DNA of 64,000 nt from Argyresthia goedartella (GCA_949825045.1 OX463829.1:7874001-7938000); one strand, 5' to 3'; positions 21,689-31,310 are shown, counted from the first letter of the stretch. The notes: generated by a model from the letters alone, not told the origin. A program made the numbers and translations.

Positions 21689-22495
21689 ATGCCTCCTAAA
21701 AAGATCTCAATCAAATCAGAGACGCTGCAAAATAGCATGAGCAGGCTGTTTGACGAGTTATCTGATTCAGACAACCTTTCTGCCGTAGAGGATTTGGAGG
21801 AATCTGAAAGATCAGGCGACGAACATGAGGAACAAGATACTAGTCGAGGTATGACACAATCTTCCAATTCTTCAGTAAATGACCCATTTAGTGACGCTGA
21901 AGGAGAATTTGGGTCTGATCAGAATTACAATCCCGACGAAGATGAAGCGAGTTCCGATTCTGATCGGACAAGATTAAGTGACATCGACATCCAGCCTTTT
22001 AGACCAGCCACCAGTCAGACTCCTTCACAACCAGCTCCTTATTACAATAGACCTTCAGCAGAAACCGAAATACAAACTATGATAGAAATAGCCCCAGATA
22101 GTCCACCGCATGTTCCTGTAGAACCGATGACAGCTGATCAGCATCAGATCATAACTCCGTCTCAGGAGAATGTATTACCCGGGTTGACTACAACTAATAC
22201 CGTAAGTAGCTCTTCGTTTGATCAAATGGGAAACGAAAACAACAACCAACACCGTAATACCCGGCCGATTTTGGTAGGCGGTTCACCAACCAATGTGGAT
22301 GAAGATTGGGAAGCAACAATTAAACCTATTGCGGATTTTGACTTCAACACTGCTAATGAAGGGCCATCAGTAACTTTGAATGAAAATACAACGCCAGTAA
22401 ATGTTCTGGATTTCTTATTTACAAAAGAGATGGTAGATGACATTGTGAAATGTACTAATGACTATACTAATAACGCTGACCGAGATGAAAAATAA
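21689..22495 (+). CDS. piggyBac-like transposase, N-terminal part
   Basis: A frame from ATG at 21689 (MPPKKISIKSE); the sequence just before it, TTGCTTGCAG, is a possible splice acceptor. The first 200 residues are acidic and Ser-rich without a fold I recognise (DELSDSDNLSAVEDLEES, NYNPDEDEASSDSD), which is usual for the N-terminus of piggyBac transposases. Near the end, NVLDFLFTKEMVDDIVKCTN resembles the start of the DDE_Tnp_1_7 domain. The frame then stops where the catalytic aspartates should follow, so the protein cannot be a transposase on its own. It might still be made as a truncated protein; there is no evidence either way. Confidence 0.7.
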   Translation: MPPKKISIKSETLQNSMSRLFDELSDSDNLSAVEDLEESERSGDEHEEQDTSRGMTQSSNSSVNDPFSDAEGEFGSDQNYNPDEDEASSDSDRTRLSDIDIQPFRPATSQTPSQPAPYYNRPSAETEIQTMIEIAPDSPPHVPVEPMTADQHQIITPSQENVLPGLTTTNTVSSSSFDQMGNENNNQHRNTRPILVGGSPTNVDEDWEATIKPIADFDFNTANEGPSVTLNENTTPVNVLDFLFTKEMVDDIVKCTNDYTNNADRDEK

Positions 22496-22787
22496 CATCC
22501 TAAAAGGTAGGCCTAGCAGTCAAGGCGCTTGCAGTAGAATAGCGGCACAACCTAGCCAAGAATCTGAAAAAAACGAAGCAACTGAACTGATGTTTGGACA
22601 TTGGCCTGAGCCTATACCAATAACAGCCACTACGAAACGGAACAAGTTGTTCCTTAAGTGTCGAGTTTGCACCAAAAACAAAATTTTAAAAAATACTAGC
22701 TATCGATGCAAAGGATGTTTGGGAAACCCAGCCCTCTGTCCAGGATGCTTTGAAACGTGGCATAAAGAAATTGCACAGAGAACCTAA
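22496..22787 (+). pseudogene. piggyBac-like transposase, C-terminal Cys-rich domain
   Basis: In a different frame from the N-terminal part. The last 45 residues read LKCRVCTKNKILKNTSYRCK then GCLGNPALCPGCFETWHK: the Cys/His-rich C-terminal domain of piggyBac transposases, which binds the transposon ends (family knowledge). About 350 residues of catalytic domain between the two parts are missing, so the deletion junction lies near 22480-22520. Both ends of the element and the end-binding domain survive. Confidence 0.75.
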
Positions 22788-23423
22788 TTCGTAAAATAAA
22801 TTCACAGTAGTTTTTAAGCGTATGTAAGTACCTCAATATTCCTTTATGTTCCTTACGCTAATAATGAGTATTGCGTTTATTAGTTATGAAAGCTCAGATG
22901 CTTTATGCTGCTGAAGCTTTATGTTGACGAAGTTTTTTTTTATGTTTGTGTCTGAAGAAAGGCTTAAAATATTTTATTTGTGATAAGAAAGAGATTATTA
23001 TTTCGTTCTAAAAAGAGTTCCAGATCTTCTAGGTTAATGTCACAGTAGTTTTTAAGCTTAAATTTAAAATTCCTTCTTTCTTTCTCGAGATTCCTCAATT
23101 TTCATAAAGCTTGTGAATGTTATATGTGTGTTTAATTAGTTGTGTTAGCTGTGAATAATTTATTTTTTGTTATGTCTGAATGTTTGTTATTAATATTAGT
23201 TAGATGACAATTCTCTCCTAAACAGAGTTCCAGATCCTCTATAATACATCGGTGACTGATTTATAACTGATTAAAGTACTTACTTAAGTGAATGAATAAA
23301 TAATGATTAGATGCATTATATTGTTTCTTTTATAAGATACATATAAATCCATAATTAACTCAGCTTTAGTTAACAAAACGGATTGCTATCAAAATTTAGG
23401 ATATTTATTCAGCTGTAGCAGTC
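22788..23423. other. 3' untranslated part of the piggyBac-like element
   Basis: AT-rich, no frame. Contains two imperfect copies of AACAGAGTTCCAGATCCTCT / AAAGAGTTCCAGATCTTCTA (near 23220 and 23010) preceded by similar sequence, suggesting a partial duplication of about 200 bp. Confidence 0.5.
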
Positions 23424-23644
23424 GAATGCCATAGCATCCTCTGACAATTTTAAGTTTGCAAAAGTACTGGAATAGGACATGACTGCTATAGCATTCGCAT
23501 GCCATAGCATCCCCGTCACACTTTAGCTATCAATTAGTACCGCAATAGGACGCAACTGCTATAGCATTCGAATGCAAGAGCATCTGCTGACACAATCCAA
23601 TGTGCTCCATAAACCGCAATAGGACACAGATGCTATAGCATGCT
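23424..23644. repeat. Right subterminal palindrome cluster of the piggyBac-like element
   Basis: Copies at 23424-23439, 23483-23513 (two abutting), 23554-23586 (two abutting) and 23628-23644, of the form G(C/A)ATGCTATAGCAT. They are embedded in a direct repeat of about 70 bp (each preceded by AATAGGACA/G). Together with the left cluster there are about ten copies within 300 bp of the ends. Confidence 0.8.
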
Positions 23645-23706
23645 GAAAATTCCCATACAAAAAAAAGTGTCCAAATAGGGTGCCGAAGTGTCCGCGAAAG
23701 TGTTAA

Positions 23707-23924
23707 TCAGCACCAAATCACCGACTTGAGGGGGGCTCGTCCGGTCAGTCCACTTAAGGCGCTGCTGCAAGATGTGCAAGTACTCAAGGGACCACCGTTT
23801 CCAAAAATCTTGAGCCATCTGCTGCAACATCTGCCACCTAGTTAACCGACTTAACTTAACATCACCGAATGGGTATTCTGGCAGGGCGTTAAGGGGCTGA
23901 CCTATCAGGAAGTGAGTCCCGGAG
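23707..23924 (-). pseudogene. BEL2 DUF5641-type tail, first part
   Basis: Continues the integrase after its frameshift: THFLIGQPLNALPEYPF, then QDFWKRWSLEYLHILQQRLKW and PPQVGDLVLIN, the standard beginning of the C-terminal domain of BEL pol proteins. It is broken at 23706 by the piggyBac-like insertion, and resumes at 21167. Confidence 0.82.
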
Positions 23925-25287
23925 TCAACGCTTCCAAATCATTTGGATCCGAACTGAGCGGGCACAACGGACGCGAGTTCAGTGTCATTTCAATCTTACA
24001 GAACAGCGTCGCAAGCTCTTCAAAGCGTAGAGAGGTCTCACCGATGATCCTCGTCAGGTGCGACTTAGCCGATTTAACCGCAGCCTCAAATATTCCTCCC
24101 CAATGAGGACATCCCGGCGGACTGAAAACCCATTCAATCCCTCGTCGGGAGCAAGCCGTACCGATGGCATCCTGGTTACCGTTCAGTAATTGAGTGACCT
24201 CCTGCAGATATCGCCTGGCTCCGACAAAATTTGTGCCGTTGTCCGAATGGATTAATGTCGGGAGGCCCCTTCGTGAGACGAACCGATCTAGACATGCGAT
24301 AAATGCCTCTGTAGTGAGGTCACTGACCACCTCCAAGTGGACTGCCTTCGTGGCCAAGCACACGAAGACGCACAGGTATGCCTTCACTAATCTGGCGTTC
24401 CGTAGCTGTGAAGACTTGACCATGAATGGTCCCGCGAAATCCGTTCCGACACCCGCAAAGGGCCGGATTTCGTTAACCCTATCCGAGGGCAAATCGCCCA
24501 TCTGGGGCTGCATCGTAGCCGCCTTGGCCCGATAACAAGGCAGGCACCGAAATACGACACTACGCACTAAGCGTCTTCCCGATATAATCCAGAACTCGCG
24601 CAGGAGAAACGCCATCAAGGCGTGGCATCCGATATGCCCATTCCGAATGTGTCGATCCTGTATCAACAGTTCGACCAACTTCCCTTTCCTAGGGAGTAAC
24701 AACGGGTGGCGAGCCGCATAAGTCAGGTTGGCATTCCGCAGCCGACCTCCTACCCTCAGCAATCCTTGAGGGTCAATAAACGGGTTGAGCCGAGCCACAG
24801 CTCCCTTCAGTTGGACGCGTCCGCGTCTCGGAATGTCCAATTCGGACTTATAGTGCACCGTCTGCACGTTCCGTACCAATGCGAACAACGCATGGTTCCG
24901 TTCCCGTGGTGTCAGGACCTGTGTCCGCACTCGTTGCGCCTCAGAATTCCGACAGTTCCGCGCAAATCGGCAGATCCAGGCGGTCACATTGACCAGCTTG
25001 TCGAGCGAGCTGTACCGTTCCAACAGGCTGAACTCCTCTTCCGGCTCTGGTTGCGTCGTACAGACACCAACTGTCAAGGCGCCGTTCGCCGTGGTAACGC
25101 GTGGACTCATTGGCCAATCCGATTCGGCTTGAGTCAACCATTTGGGAGCCCACCACAAGGGATGTCCAACCAACTCCGGAGCGTGACACCCACGAGACGC
25201 ACAGTCTGCTGGGTTCATCTCCCCTGAAATATGTCTCCAGATTAAGGGAACCTCCGAATTCAAAATCTGCGAAACCCGATTCGCCAC
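23905..25287 (-). pseudogene. BEL2 RNase H end and integrase
   Basis: A 460-codon frame. It opens inside the RNase H/linker (RHISGEMNPADCASRG, the conserved N-P-A-D block at about residues 25-28), then the HHCC zinc domain (HIRNGHIGCHALMAFLLREFWI ... CLPCYRAKA, residues about 210-255), then the catalytic core: GTDFAGPF, HSDNGTNF and GIFEAAVKS supply the D, D and E residues; TLNSRPLCPLSSDPNDLEALTPG follows. At about 23925 a single-base shift ends the frame (expected G-T-H-F-L-I-G follows in the next frame). The catalytic triad looks intact, so integrase itself was preserved better than RT. Confidence 0.88.
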
Positions 25288-25289
25288 AA

Positions 25290-26329
25290 AATTCTCCAGC
25301 TTGTGAACTGAAGCTTTCAGCCAGCATGCATAACACGATCTGGCTGTCCGTCCAAGCGTAGACCGTATCTTCTGACGCTATTGACCCACGAAGAACCGTC
25401 ATCGTGTGGTTGAGCAGACGAGTCAGGAGAGCCGCTCCTGAAAGCTCTAACTTGGGAATGGTCAGGCGAGTGCGCAACGGCGCAACCTTGCTCTTGGCCA
25501 TGACCAACCGCACATCAACCTCCCCCGAGAAGTCGACGTACTTCTGCCGGAAAATCCCGTCACGCTTCATGCGTAGTTCCATCGTCAGAAGCCGCGTCTC
25601 GGCTGCATGGTGTGAACTGCCCAGCGGTGGGCGATCACTCCGGAATGGAAGACGTGTGAGAAATCGACCTAACCGAAGGCCACCAGTATTGTTCCGATAA
25701 AACTGTTCACACACTTCTTCAACCGGGTCCAACCGGCGGACCGTAGGTGGTTCCTCCACCTCCCAAAACTTCTGTATCACCTCCGAGAGTACAGAACCGA
25801 ATAAGGGACTACGAGTCGCTAGGCGTGGGGCAGCCGGCATGACCGGACCCATTACCGCATGGCCCAGTCTGGTGTTGACCGAAACCAGACCAGTCGCCTG
25901 CAACACGTGGACACCTGGCACTAACAGGTATCCCAAGGCATCGACACCCAATAAAATGTCTACTGGGCCCGGAATATCGAACTCCGGGTCAGCCAGTGAC
26001 AACCCAGCGACCAACTGTCGCACCGAGGGCGACAACCGTACGTGAGGGTGTGAGCCCATCACATTAGGCATGACTAATGCCGTGACCGTCAGATTCACCG
26101 ATGAATCCACCCGTGACGAGAGAGTAATCCGACATACTCCCTTAACGGAACCGACTTCCGTGTTCCCAATTCCCCGAATGGAATGTGGATACTCCCTTAC
26201 CGAAATGCCCAACCGTCTTACAAGGTTGCACGAGACTAAGCACCCCTGGGCCCCCGAGTCCAATAGTGCTCGTGCCACACAAGATTTGCCGTCCGAACTC
26301 CACGCTATCACAGAGGCGGTGGGGAGCAT
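25290..26329 (-). pseudogene. BEL2 protease and linker, fused in frame to RNase H remnant (RT deleted)
   Basis: In the same frame as gag, 15 codons after its TAG. ALLDSGAQGCLVS is the catalytic aspartate loop of the BEL protease (DUF1758); VDILLGVDALGYLL follows. The linker runs through FWEVEEPPTV and DGIFRQKYVDF, where reverse transcriptase should begin. Instead the frame jumps, near 25525, to MAKSKVAPLRTRLTIPKLEL and WTDSQIVLC, the second half of RNase H. By comparison with BEL3 (residues about 717 to 1093) some 370 residues, all of the reverse transcriptase and the first RNase H aspartate, are gone, yet the frame is kept. It shifts out of frame just after WTDSQIVLC (near 25325) by an apparent 4-bp duplication, ATGC. 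Confidence 0.87.
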
Positions 26330-26374
26330 GACCGTCTGTGGAGTGGTGGCACCCTGTAAGTGGGCGGCGTGTCC

Positions 26375-28195
26375 CTAGCGGGAACCTCCGCGGGATCCGA
26401 ACCCGCTGGGACCCCCGTCGGCCTGGTAACTCGGCTGCTGATATGCCACCGGTGGCATATCAGACCGTATGTACATCAGGGGGTCCCAACCCGCATAATA
26501 GGCCCCTCGCTGTCCCGGTACCCGATCATACCGGACTGTGAATGGTGTGCCCGGTGGCCACCGTGGATGGAGGGGGGAGAGCGGATCCAACCTGGGGCGC
26601 TCTAGGAATGGGGGCGACATCCGACTGTTCGCCTCCCTGTTCGCCTCCCAGAGCAACGGGCAGGGTGGCGCAGAAGGTGGTGGGCTCCCAGCCTTCGCGT
26701 TACTCATAGGTGCCATCTGACACCCGCCCGTAACACGCGGTGAGCCAGCGGCCCGAAGTCCTCGCTGACCCTGGACAGCGGCGACCGAACCCCGGCTATC
26801 CCGCCTGTTACCCCCCCGCGCTGCCCCCTTCCCCTCGGGGGGGGGGGGGTCCCGTCCGCGGGTACCCCAGTCACCCCGTTGGTGACTCCCGTTGCCCGTA
26901 GGGGGACTGGGTCCGGCCCTGGTTGGGCCCTGTGACCGACCAACCTGAATCCGGCCCTGGTGATCGTCCGAAGGGCCTGACCGGTTCAGGCACAACACGA
27001 TGTGGTGCTTGCCACCGCAGCACTCACAGGGGGACGCGCGTGAGCACTCGCTCAGCGGGTGCGGCACCAAACAACCGAAACACAATCGGTGGCGGAAGAC
27101 TACCTTCCTGCGGGCAGCTACCCCGAGCGCCTTAAAGTTGGCGCAACTGGTCACCTCATGACCGGCACTGTCGCAGTCCACACAGCCGTCACCCGACGGC
27201 GCGGCATTCAAAACGCCAAATTGTTTTGACCGCCCACCCCCCCGTGAGGGCGGGGGGCGCGGCCCCTCCCGCATCCGCGCGGGTTGGCGCTGCACACTGG
27301 CCTCCGTATCCAATGTGTCGCATCGCCTGCATTCACCTTCCAAAAAATCCGTTAATTGGACGAGCGTGGGCAGTTCCGAGCTACTGCCCCCATGCAGCTG
27401 TTCAAACCGACTTTGAACAGCTGCAGGCAACCGTGACAAAACCATATACAACACGATATATGACCATTGGTCTACCGGCAGACCCAGGTTCTGAAGGGCC
27501 TTAGTGGCCACCAGCACAGGGTTGAGCACCTGTACCCGGATGTCAACATCCCGGGTTACTCTTGGGATGCTAAACAGCTTCCCCAGCTGCGCATCAACCA
27601 ACCGCCGTTTGTGCTGGTAGCGGTCAAACAATATGGACCGGGATATCTCGTAATTGCCTGCCGTGACCGTTAGGTGACCGACCAACTCCTTCGGTTTACC
27701 CCGCAGTGCCATCAATAGTTGGGCCAACTTGTAGGCGTTGTCCAGGTCGTCCCGACCGTGGACCAAACTATCGAACAAATTGATGAATGCCGGCCACTCA
27801 TCAATTGCCCCACCGAAGGCCGGAATCTCCAGGTGTGGCAGCCGTCCAACAACACCTTTAGGGGGCGGGTCTCCGCTACCCTCCCCGCGGTCATTCCGTC
27901 GCGACCGCTTAATTTTCTCCGCGCGGCGCTCGATGTCGCCCAAGCACTCCATCGCTTGGTCAGCATCCGCGCAGAGCTGCTTCACTGCAGCCACCGAAGC
28001 CTCATCCGTAAGCCCGAGGGCTTCAGCCTCCGCAGCCAGCCGACACACCTTCCCGACGCGTGTCATTGCGTCCTCCACACGCTTAAGCAGGACATCGTCC
28101 ATGTCAGGTCGCTCCACATACTTGTGAGTATGGGCGAGCCATCTCATCTCCTCACGGACACCATACCGCAGTACCGTCAAGGGCGAAGGTGCCAT
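26375..28195 (-). CDS. BEL2 gag
   Basis: A 606-codon frame starting MAPSPLTVL. The N-terminal 100 residues are helical and charged. The gag core (residues about 120-280) shows LPHLEIPAFGGAIDEWPAF, then YKLAQLLMALRGKPKELV and a RYQHKRRLVDAQL stretch, the BEL DUF1759 pattern. Two Cys-His clusters follow (about residues 340-405: CVDCDSAGHEVTSC and CFGCLVPHPLSECS...CECCGGKHH), for RNA binding. The C-terminus is Gly/Pro/Arg-rich, and encoded by a GC-rich stretch with a run of 13 G near 26838-26850 that is prone to length change. The frame ends in TAG at 26375-26377 and reopens in the same frame as protease. It would assemble the particle in the cytoplasm. Confidence 0.88.
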   Translation of the reverse strand: MAPSPLTVLRYGVREEMRWLAHTHKYVERPDMDDVLLKRVEDAMTRVGKVCRLAAEAEALGLTDEASVAAVKQLCADADQAMECLGDIERRAEKIKRSRRNDRGEGSGDPPPKGVVGRLPHLEIPAFGGAIDEWPAFINLFDSLVHGRDDLDNAYKLAQLLMALRGKPKELVGHLTVTAGNYEISRSILFDRYQHKRRLVDAQLGKLFSIPRVTRDVDIRVQVLNPVLVATKALQNLGLPVDQWSYIVLYMVLSRLPAAVQSRFEQLHGGSSSELPTLVQLTDFLEGECRRCDTLDTEASVQRQPARMREGPRPPPSRGGGRSKQFGVLNAAPSGDGCVDCDSAGHEVTSCANFKALGVAARRKVVFRHRLCFGCLVPHPLSECSRASPCECCGGKHHIVLCLNRSGPSDDHQGRIQVGRSQGPTRAGPSPPTGNGSHQRGDWGTRGRDPPPPEGKGAARGGNRRDSRGSVAAVQGQRGLRAAGSPRVTGGCQMAPMSNAKAGSPPPSAPPCPLLWEANREANSRMSPPFLERPRLDPLSPLHPRWPPGTPFTVRYDRVPGQRGAYYAGWDPLMYIRSDMPPVAYQQPSYQADGGPSGFGSRGGSR

Positions 28196-28998
28196 GGTTA
28201 CCGATTCAATTGTTTCTGGTCCTATGCTTCACTACCGAACTAAGCACAGCCAGAGACCAGCACTTGCCCGTCAGCGCTGGGCACAGAAATTAAAACTAAG
28301 TTGTAAAAACCAAGGCAACCACTAACACAATTAAATCCTAAACAATATTTAATATGGTCGCCCTGTGGACATACACCTTATAAATATACACTCTAAACCA
28401 ATAAGAGAATGCCACCATAAAACACAATACAAAAATAACCCACAAAACTTGATTATGAAAACAATACAAAATAATAAGTGGTGGGCTCCGAGACTATAAA
28501 CCTAAACAATATAGCACCCTAGACCACACTGGATTCCGAAATCCAAGCTATTTTTAATATAATGAAGGTAGCTGTGACCTTCTAGAAGTGGCCCCTCCGA
28601 TATGACCCACACTTCTACTGAGGTCAGCAAAATCAGCTTAATACCCCTTAAATAGCCTGACCCTGCTCTGTAAACCGAAATAACACTGCAATACTATAGA
28701 ACCCGACGTTCTACCGCAAGTAATACAATCTAGTTACTTCGCAGGATGACTGTTGAATCTTTTATGCGCACAAACAGTAGTTTCTGACTACAAATTTATA
28801 ATAATTGTTAACTAAATTGACACTTATACTTTCACTAACCGAAAATGAACTTTAATTGTGGTATACCGACCACAGACTCATTGCCGACTTGCCGGCCAAT
28901 CTGAGATATTCTTTTCTCCCAACTACAATGTGGCAACAACCCTACAACCGTCCGTGAATCGGTGATTTCCCACTAGGAAACCGCGCCTGCTACCAAAA
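28196..28998 (-). promoter_or_regulatory. BEL2 untranslated leader with primer-binding site
   Basis: About 800 bp between the 5' LTR and the gag ATG. It contains the TGG-starting primer-binding site at 28995-28981 and no long frame. Such a long leader is usual for BEL elements and should hold packaging signals (family inference). Confidence 0.6.
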
Positions 28999-29561
28999 TG
29001 TTTAATTTCACGCCTCAACCGAACGGCGTGGAATCATAAGGGGCTGGGTTTTTTGATAGCACGGGAGAGAAAATCTTGATTGTTACTTTACCTTGCCGTC
29101 GCAGACCGGAAATCGAAAGCTCGATTCGAGGCAGGAATACGGGATAGGAGCACAAGTTTGGGTAGGATAGGGACTGAATCTCACTATTCGCTGCCCTACG
29201 CTGTCGCCGGCGTGCTGCCTGCCGACACGAGGAGTCGCCGTCCGATACGACGATGTCCAATCACAACACGGATCACTCACTCCGCTGACGTGAATCTACT
29301 TATTTCCCGACGATTATTATGGTTGACACTCCGACCAGGCCCGACGCCTGTGTTAGACGATTGTTACACCGAAATACAATCAATGGCCCGACGCCTGAGC
29401 AGACATGTTTTTTCTCACGACAAGAAAAGATAACCTCTAATTTTTCATCTCGTTGGTACGAGTGACAGCTGCGGTTCCGTTTTCCGCTAGTGATGTCCCG
29501 ATTACTCGAGGTCGATCCGCGCAACAAAAACCGGTGCGTTGCGAAGCATAAATATTAAACA
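28999..29561 (-). repeat. BEL2 LTR (5' LTR on the minus strand)
   Basis: 563 bp partner of 20421-20982. Transcription of BEL2 would start in this LTR and run leftwards. Directly inside it, after 3 nt, the minus strand reads TGGTAGCAGGCGCGG (28995-28981), a primer-binding site starting with TGG as expected for pairing with a tRNA CCA end. Confidence 0.92.
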
Positions 29562-29717
29562 TGGAATAATATACAACCTCCACTTCGAGAGCTAAAATCA
29601 AAATTCACATTCAAAAAACGAATTCGAGAACGGTTATTAGAACAGCAAAAGAAGCTGCCATAAAAAAGCGCTGCTCACCGCGTTTAATCATCTTCCCGAC
29701 ACCGCAATGCGTATATA
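29562..29717 (+). pseudogene. LINE family F ORF2 end, downstream half
   Basis: Starting with the TGGAA duplication the plus strand reads WNNIQPPLRELKSKFTFKKR then IRERLLEQQKKLP and a stop: the usual W-N-x-L-P-x-x-L-R-x-x-x-S-x-x-x-F-K-K ending of LINE proteins. It continues the fragment that ends at 20420. It is cut at 29717 by the mariner insertion. Confidence 0.8.
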
Positions 29718-31025
29718 CACTGTCAGGTCATAAGTTCTGTCACACAATAAAAACTTTTGAATTTAGAACGCTGGCCACAAAAAAGTTTATTGAATTCGAA
29801 TTTCGAATTTTTCATGAAAATAAAAACGTGTACTTTTTAGAATATTCCTCATTTTTAAATATGGAGTGGACACTTAAAGAAGACCGTGCGCAGTTATTGC
29901 GTTGCATCGTTGCGGTTACGCGCCAATTCAGATTTTCGACTTACTGAAAAATTTGAATATAACCAAAAGATTCGTTTATCGTACCATGAAACGATACAAT
30001 GAAGACTCTAGTGTAGATGACAGGTCAAGAAGTGGTCGCCCTCGCTCTGTTAGGACTCCAGCAGTGATAAAAGCTGTGAAGGCGCGAATTCAAAGAAATC
30101 CCATACGTAAGCAGAAACTGTTGGCTCTTCAGATGGGGTTAAGCAGGACCACGGTGAAAAGGGTGTTAAATGAAGACTTAGGGCTTAGGGCATATCGAAG
30201 AAAAACAGGACATCGTTTGGACGCTCGTTTAATGGACCTGAGACTGAAGAGATTCCGCGCTTTGTTGAAGCGGTACGCGGGAAAAAAGCATCGGGAAATT
30301 CTTTTTTCGGATGAAAAAATTTTCACCGTGGAAGAGAGCTACAACAAACAAAATGATAAGATGTACGCACACAGCAGTGAAGAAGCGAGCAACCGTATTC
30401 CACGTGTCCAACGAGGTCATTTTCCATCCTCGCTCATGGTTTGGTTGGGAGTCTCTTATTGGGGCTTAACTGAGGTACATTTTTGTGAGAAAGGCGTAAA
30501 AACGAATGCAGTTGTGTATCAAAATACAGTCCTCAAGAACCTTGTGGAACCTGTTTCTCATACCATGTTTAATAACAGGCACTGGGTATTCCAACAAGAT
30601 TCTGCGCCAGCTCATAGAGCGAAAAGCACACAAGATTGGCTGGCGGCGCGTGAAATCGACTTCATCCGGCACGAAGACTGGCCCTCCTCCAGTCCAGATT
30701 TGAGTCCGTTAGATTACAAGATATGGCAACACTTGGAGGAAAAGGCCTGCTCAAAGCCTCATCCTGATTTGGAGTCACTCAAGGCATCCTTGATTAAGGC
30801 AGCCGCCGATATTGACATGGACCTCGTTCGTGCTGCGATAGACGACTGGCCGCGCAGAATAAAGGCCTGTATTCAAAATCGCGGGGGTCATTTTGAATAA
30901 ACTTTATTACCATAAGAATATATGTTTTATTAAGTTCATTTTGCTATATAAATGTTTATATAAATAATAAACATGTCTAAATTATTTCATATTGCACATG
31001 TGACAGAACTTATGACCTGACTATG
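29718..31025 (+). mobile_element. maT-clade mariner transposon (DD37D), nearly complete
   Basis: 1308 bp, flanked by TA (29716-29717 and 31026-31027). The terminal inverted repeat is about 27 bp with two mismatches; its inner part, GTCAGGTCATAAGTTCTGTC, is identical at both ends. One transposase gene fills the element. It is inserted in the 3' part of LINE family F. One frameshift near the start of the gene is the only clear lesion. Confidence 0.92.
29861..30900 (+). pseudogene. maT mariner transposase (one N-terminal frameshift)
   Basis: The long open frame runs from 29902 to the TAA at 30898-30900 (332 codons), but begins inside the first helix. An ATG at 29861 (MEWTLKEDRAQLL) fits the start of such transposases and is one base out of frame, so a single indel near 29895-29902 has broken the gene. 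Residues 1-110 contain the two helix-turn-helix domains that bind the inverted repeats (VDDRSRSGRPRSVR marks the linker). The catalytic residues are D137 (FSDEKIF), D233 (FQQDSAPAHRA) and D271 (SPDLSPLDYKIW); 37 residues lie between the last two, the DD37D signature of the maT clade. The frame is otherwise intact. It would cut and paste the element in the nucleus. Confidence 0.9.
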
Positions 31026-31310
31026 TATTATTAGTAATATTAATGCCATTACTATTAGTATGTATTTGTTTCTATTTATGTATATGATATATATTTTAGT
31101 ATTATGTAGATATTGGTAAGTAGTGGTATTTAATGTTGTGTAACTGTAGTTTCTTTTTTACCCCTCCAATCAAGGTTTGCTGGGAGAAATTTCCTGTTAG
31201 AGATAAGCTCGCCTTTGTACATGTTTTTTCCTTTATATATTTTTTTGAATTCTCTGTTTTGTGCAGTAAAGTATATATTTAAGCTTATAAGCCACACAAT
31301 CTTGGTATGC
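31026..31310 (+). mobile_element. LINE family F 3' UTR
   Basis: Right of the mariner, the sequence around 31140-31300 (CCAATCAAGGTTTGCTGGGA, TTAGAGATAAGCTCGCCTTT, GTACATG, TTTTGTGCAGTAAAGTATAT) is the characteristic 3' UTR of a very common group of lepidopteran LINEs, ending in a T/A-rich tail. It is in the same orientation as the ORF2 fragments, so it is probably the end of the same copy. Confidence 0.65.

Larger units (their letters stand above)
21172..23702 (+). mobile_element. piggyBac-like element, internally deleted, inserted in BEL2
   Basis: 2.53 kb. Its ends form an inverted repeat CACTATCCCGGACA / CACTTTCGCGGACA (two mismatches in 14) at 21172-21185 and 23689-23702. The flanks are TTAG (21168-21171) and TTAA (23703-23706), consistent with a TTAA duplication with one substitution. 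Removal restores the BEL2 pol sequence. Inside are the N-terminal and the C-terminal Cys-rich parts of a piggyBac transposase without the catalytic centre. Both ends carry repeated palindromic subterminal motifs (see those entries). Confidence 0.82.
20421..29561 (-). mobile_element. BEL/Pao retrotransposon BEL2, RT-deleted, with nested piggyBac-like insertion
   Basis: A 9.1 kb minus-strand LTR retrotransposon. LTRs are 20421-20982 and 28999-29561; ends are TGTTTAAT...ATTAAACA; the 5-bp target duplication is TGGAA (20416-20420 and 29562-29566). Order on the minus strand: 5' LTR, primer-binding site 3 nt after the LTR, leader of about 800 bp, gag, in-frame TAG, protease, (reverse transcriptase missing), RNase H remnant, integrase, DUF5641-type tail, 3' LTR. 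About 2.5 kb of the internal region is a later piggyBac-like insertion (21172-23702). The element is defective but may have been copied in trans, as its LTRs and duplication are intact. Confidence 0.92.

Noticed and set aside
23424..23644. CRISPR-like palindromic repeats
   Set aside because: Repeats lie at both ends of a piggyBac-like element with irregular spacing and repeated, not variable, spacers.
24706..25227. Plus-strand frame of 173 codons, and similar plus-strand frames at 25101-28243
   Set aside because: Antisense shadows of the BEL2 gag and pol frames in GC-rich DNA; no motifs.
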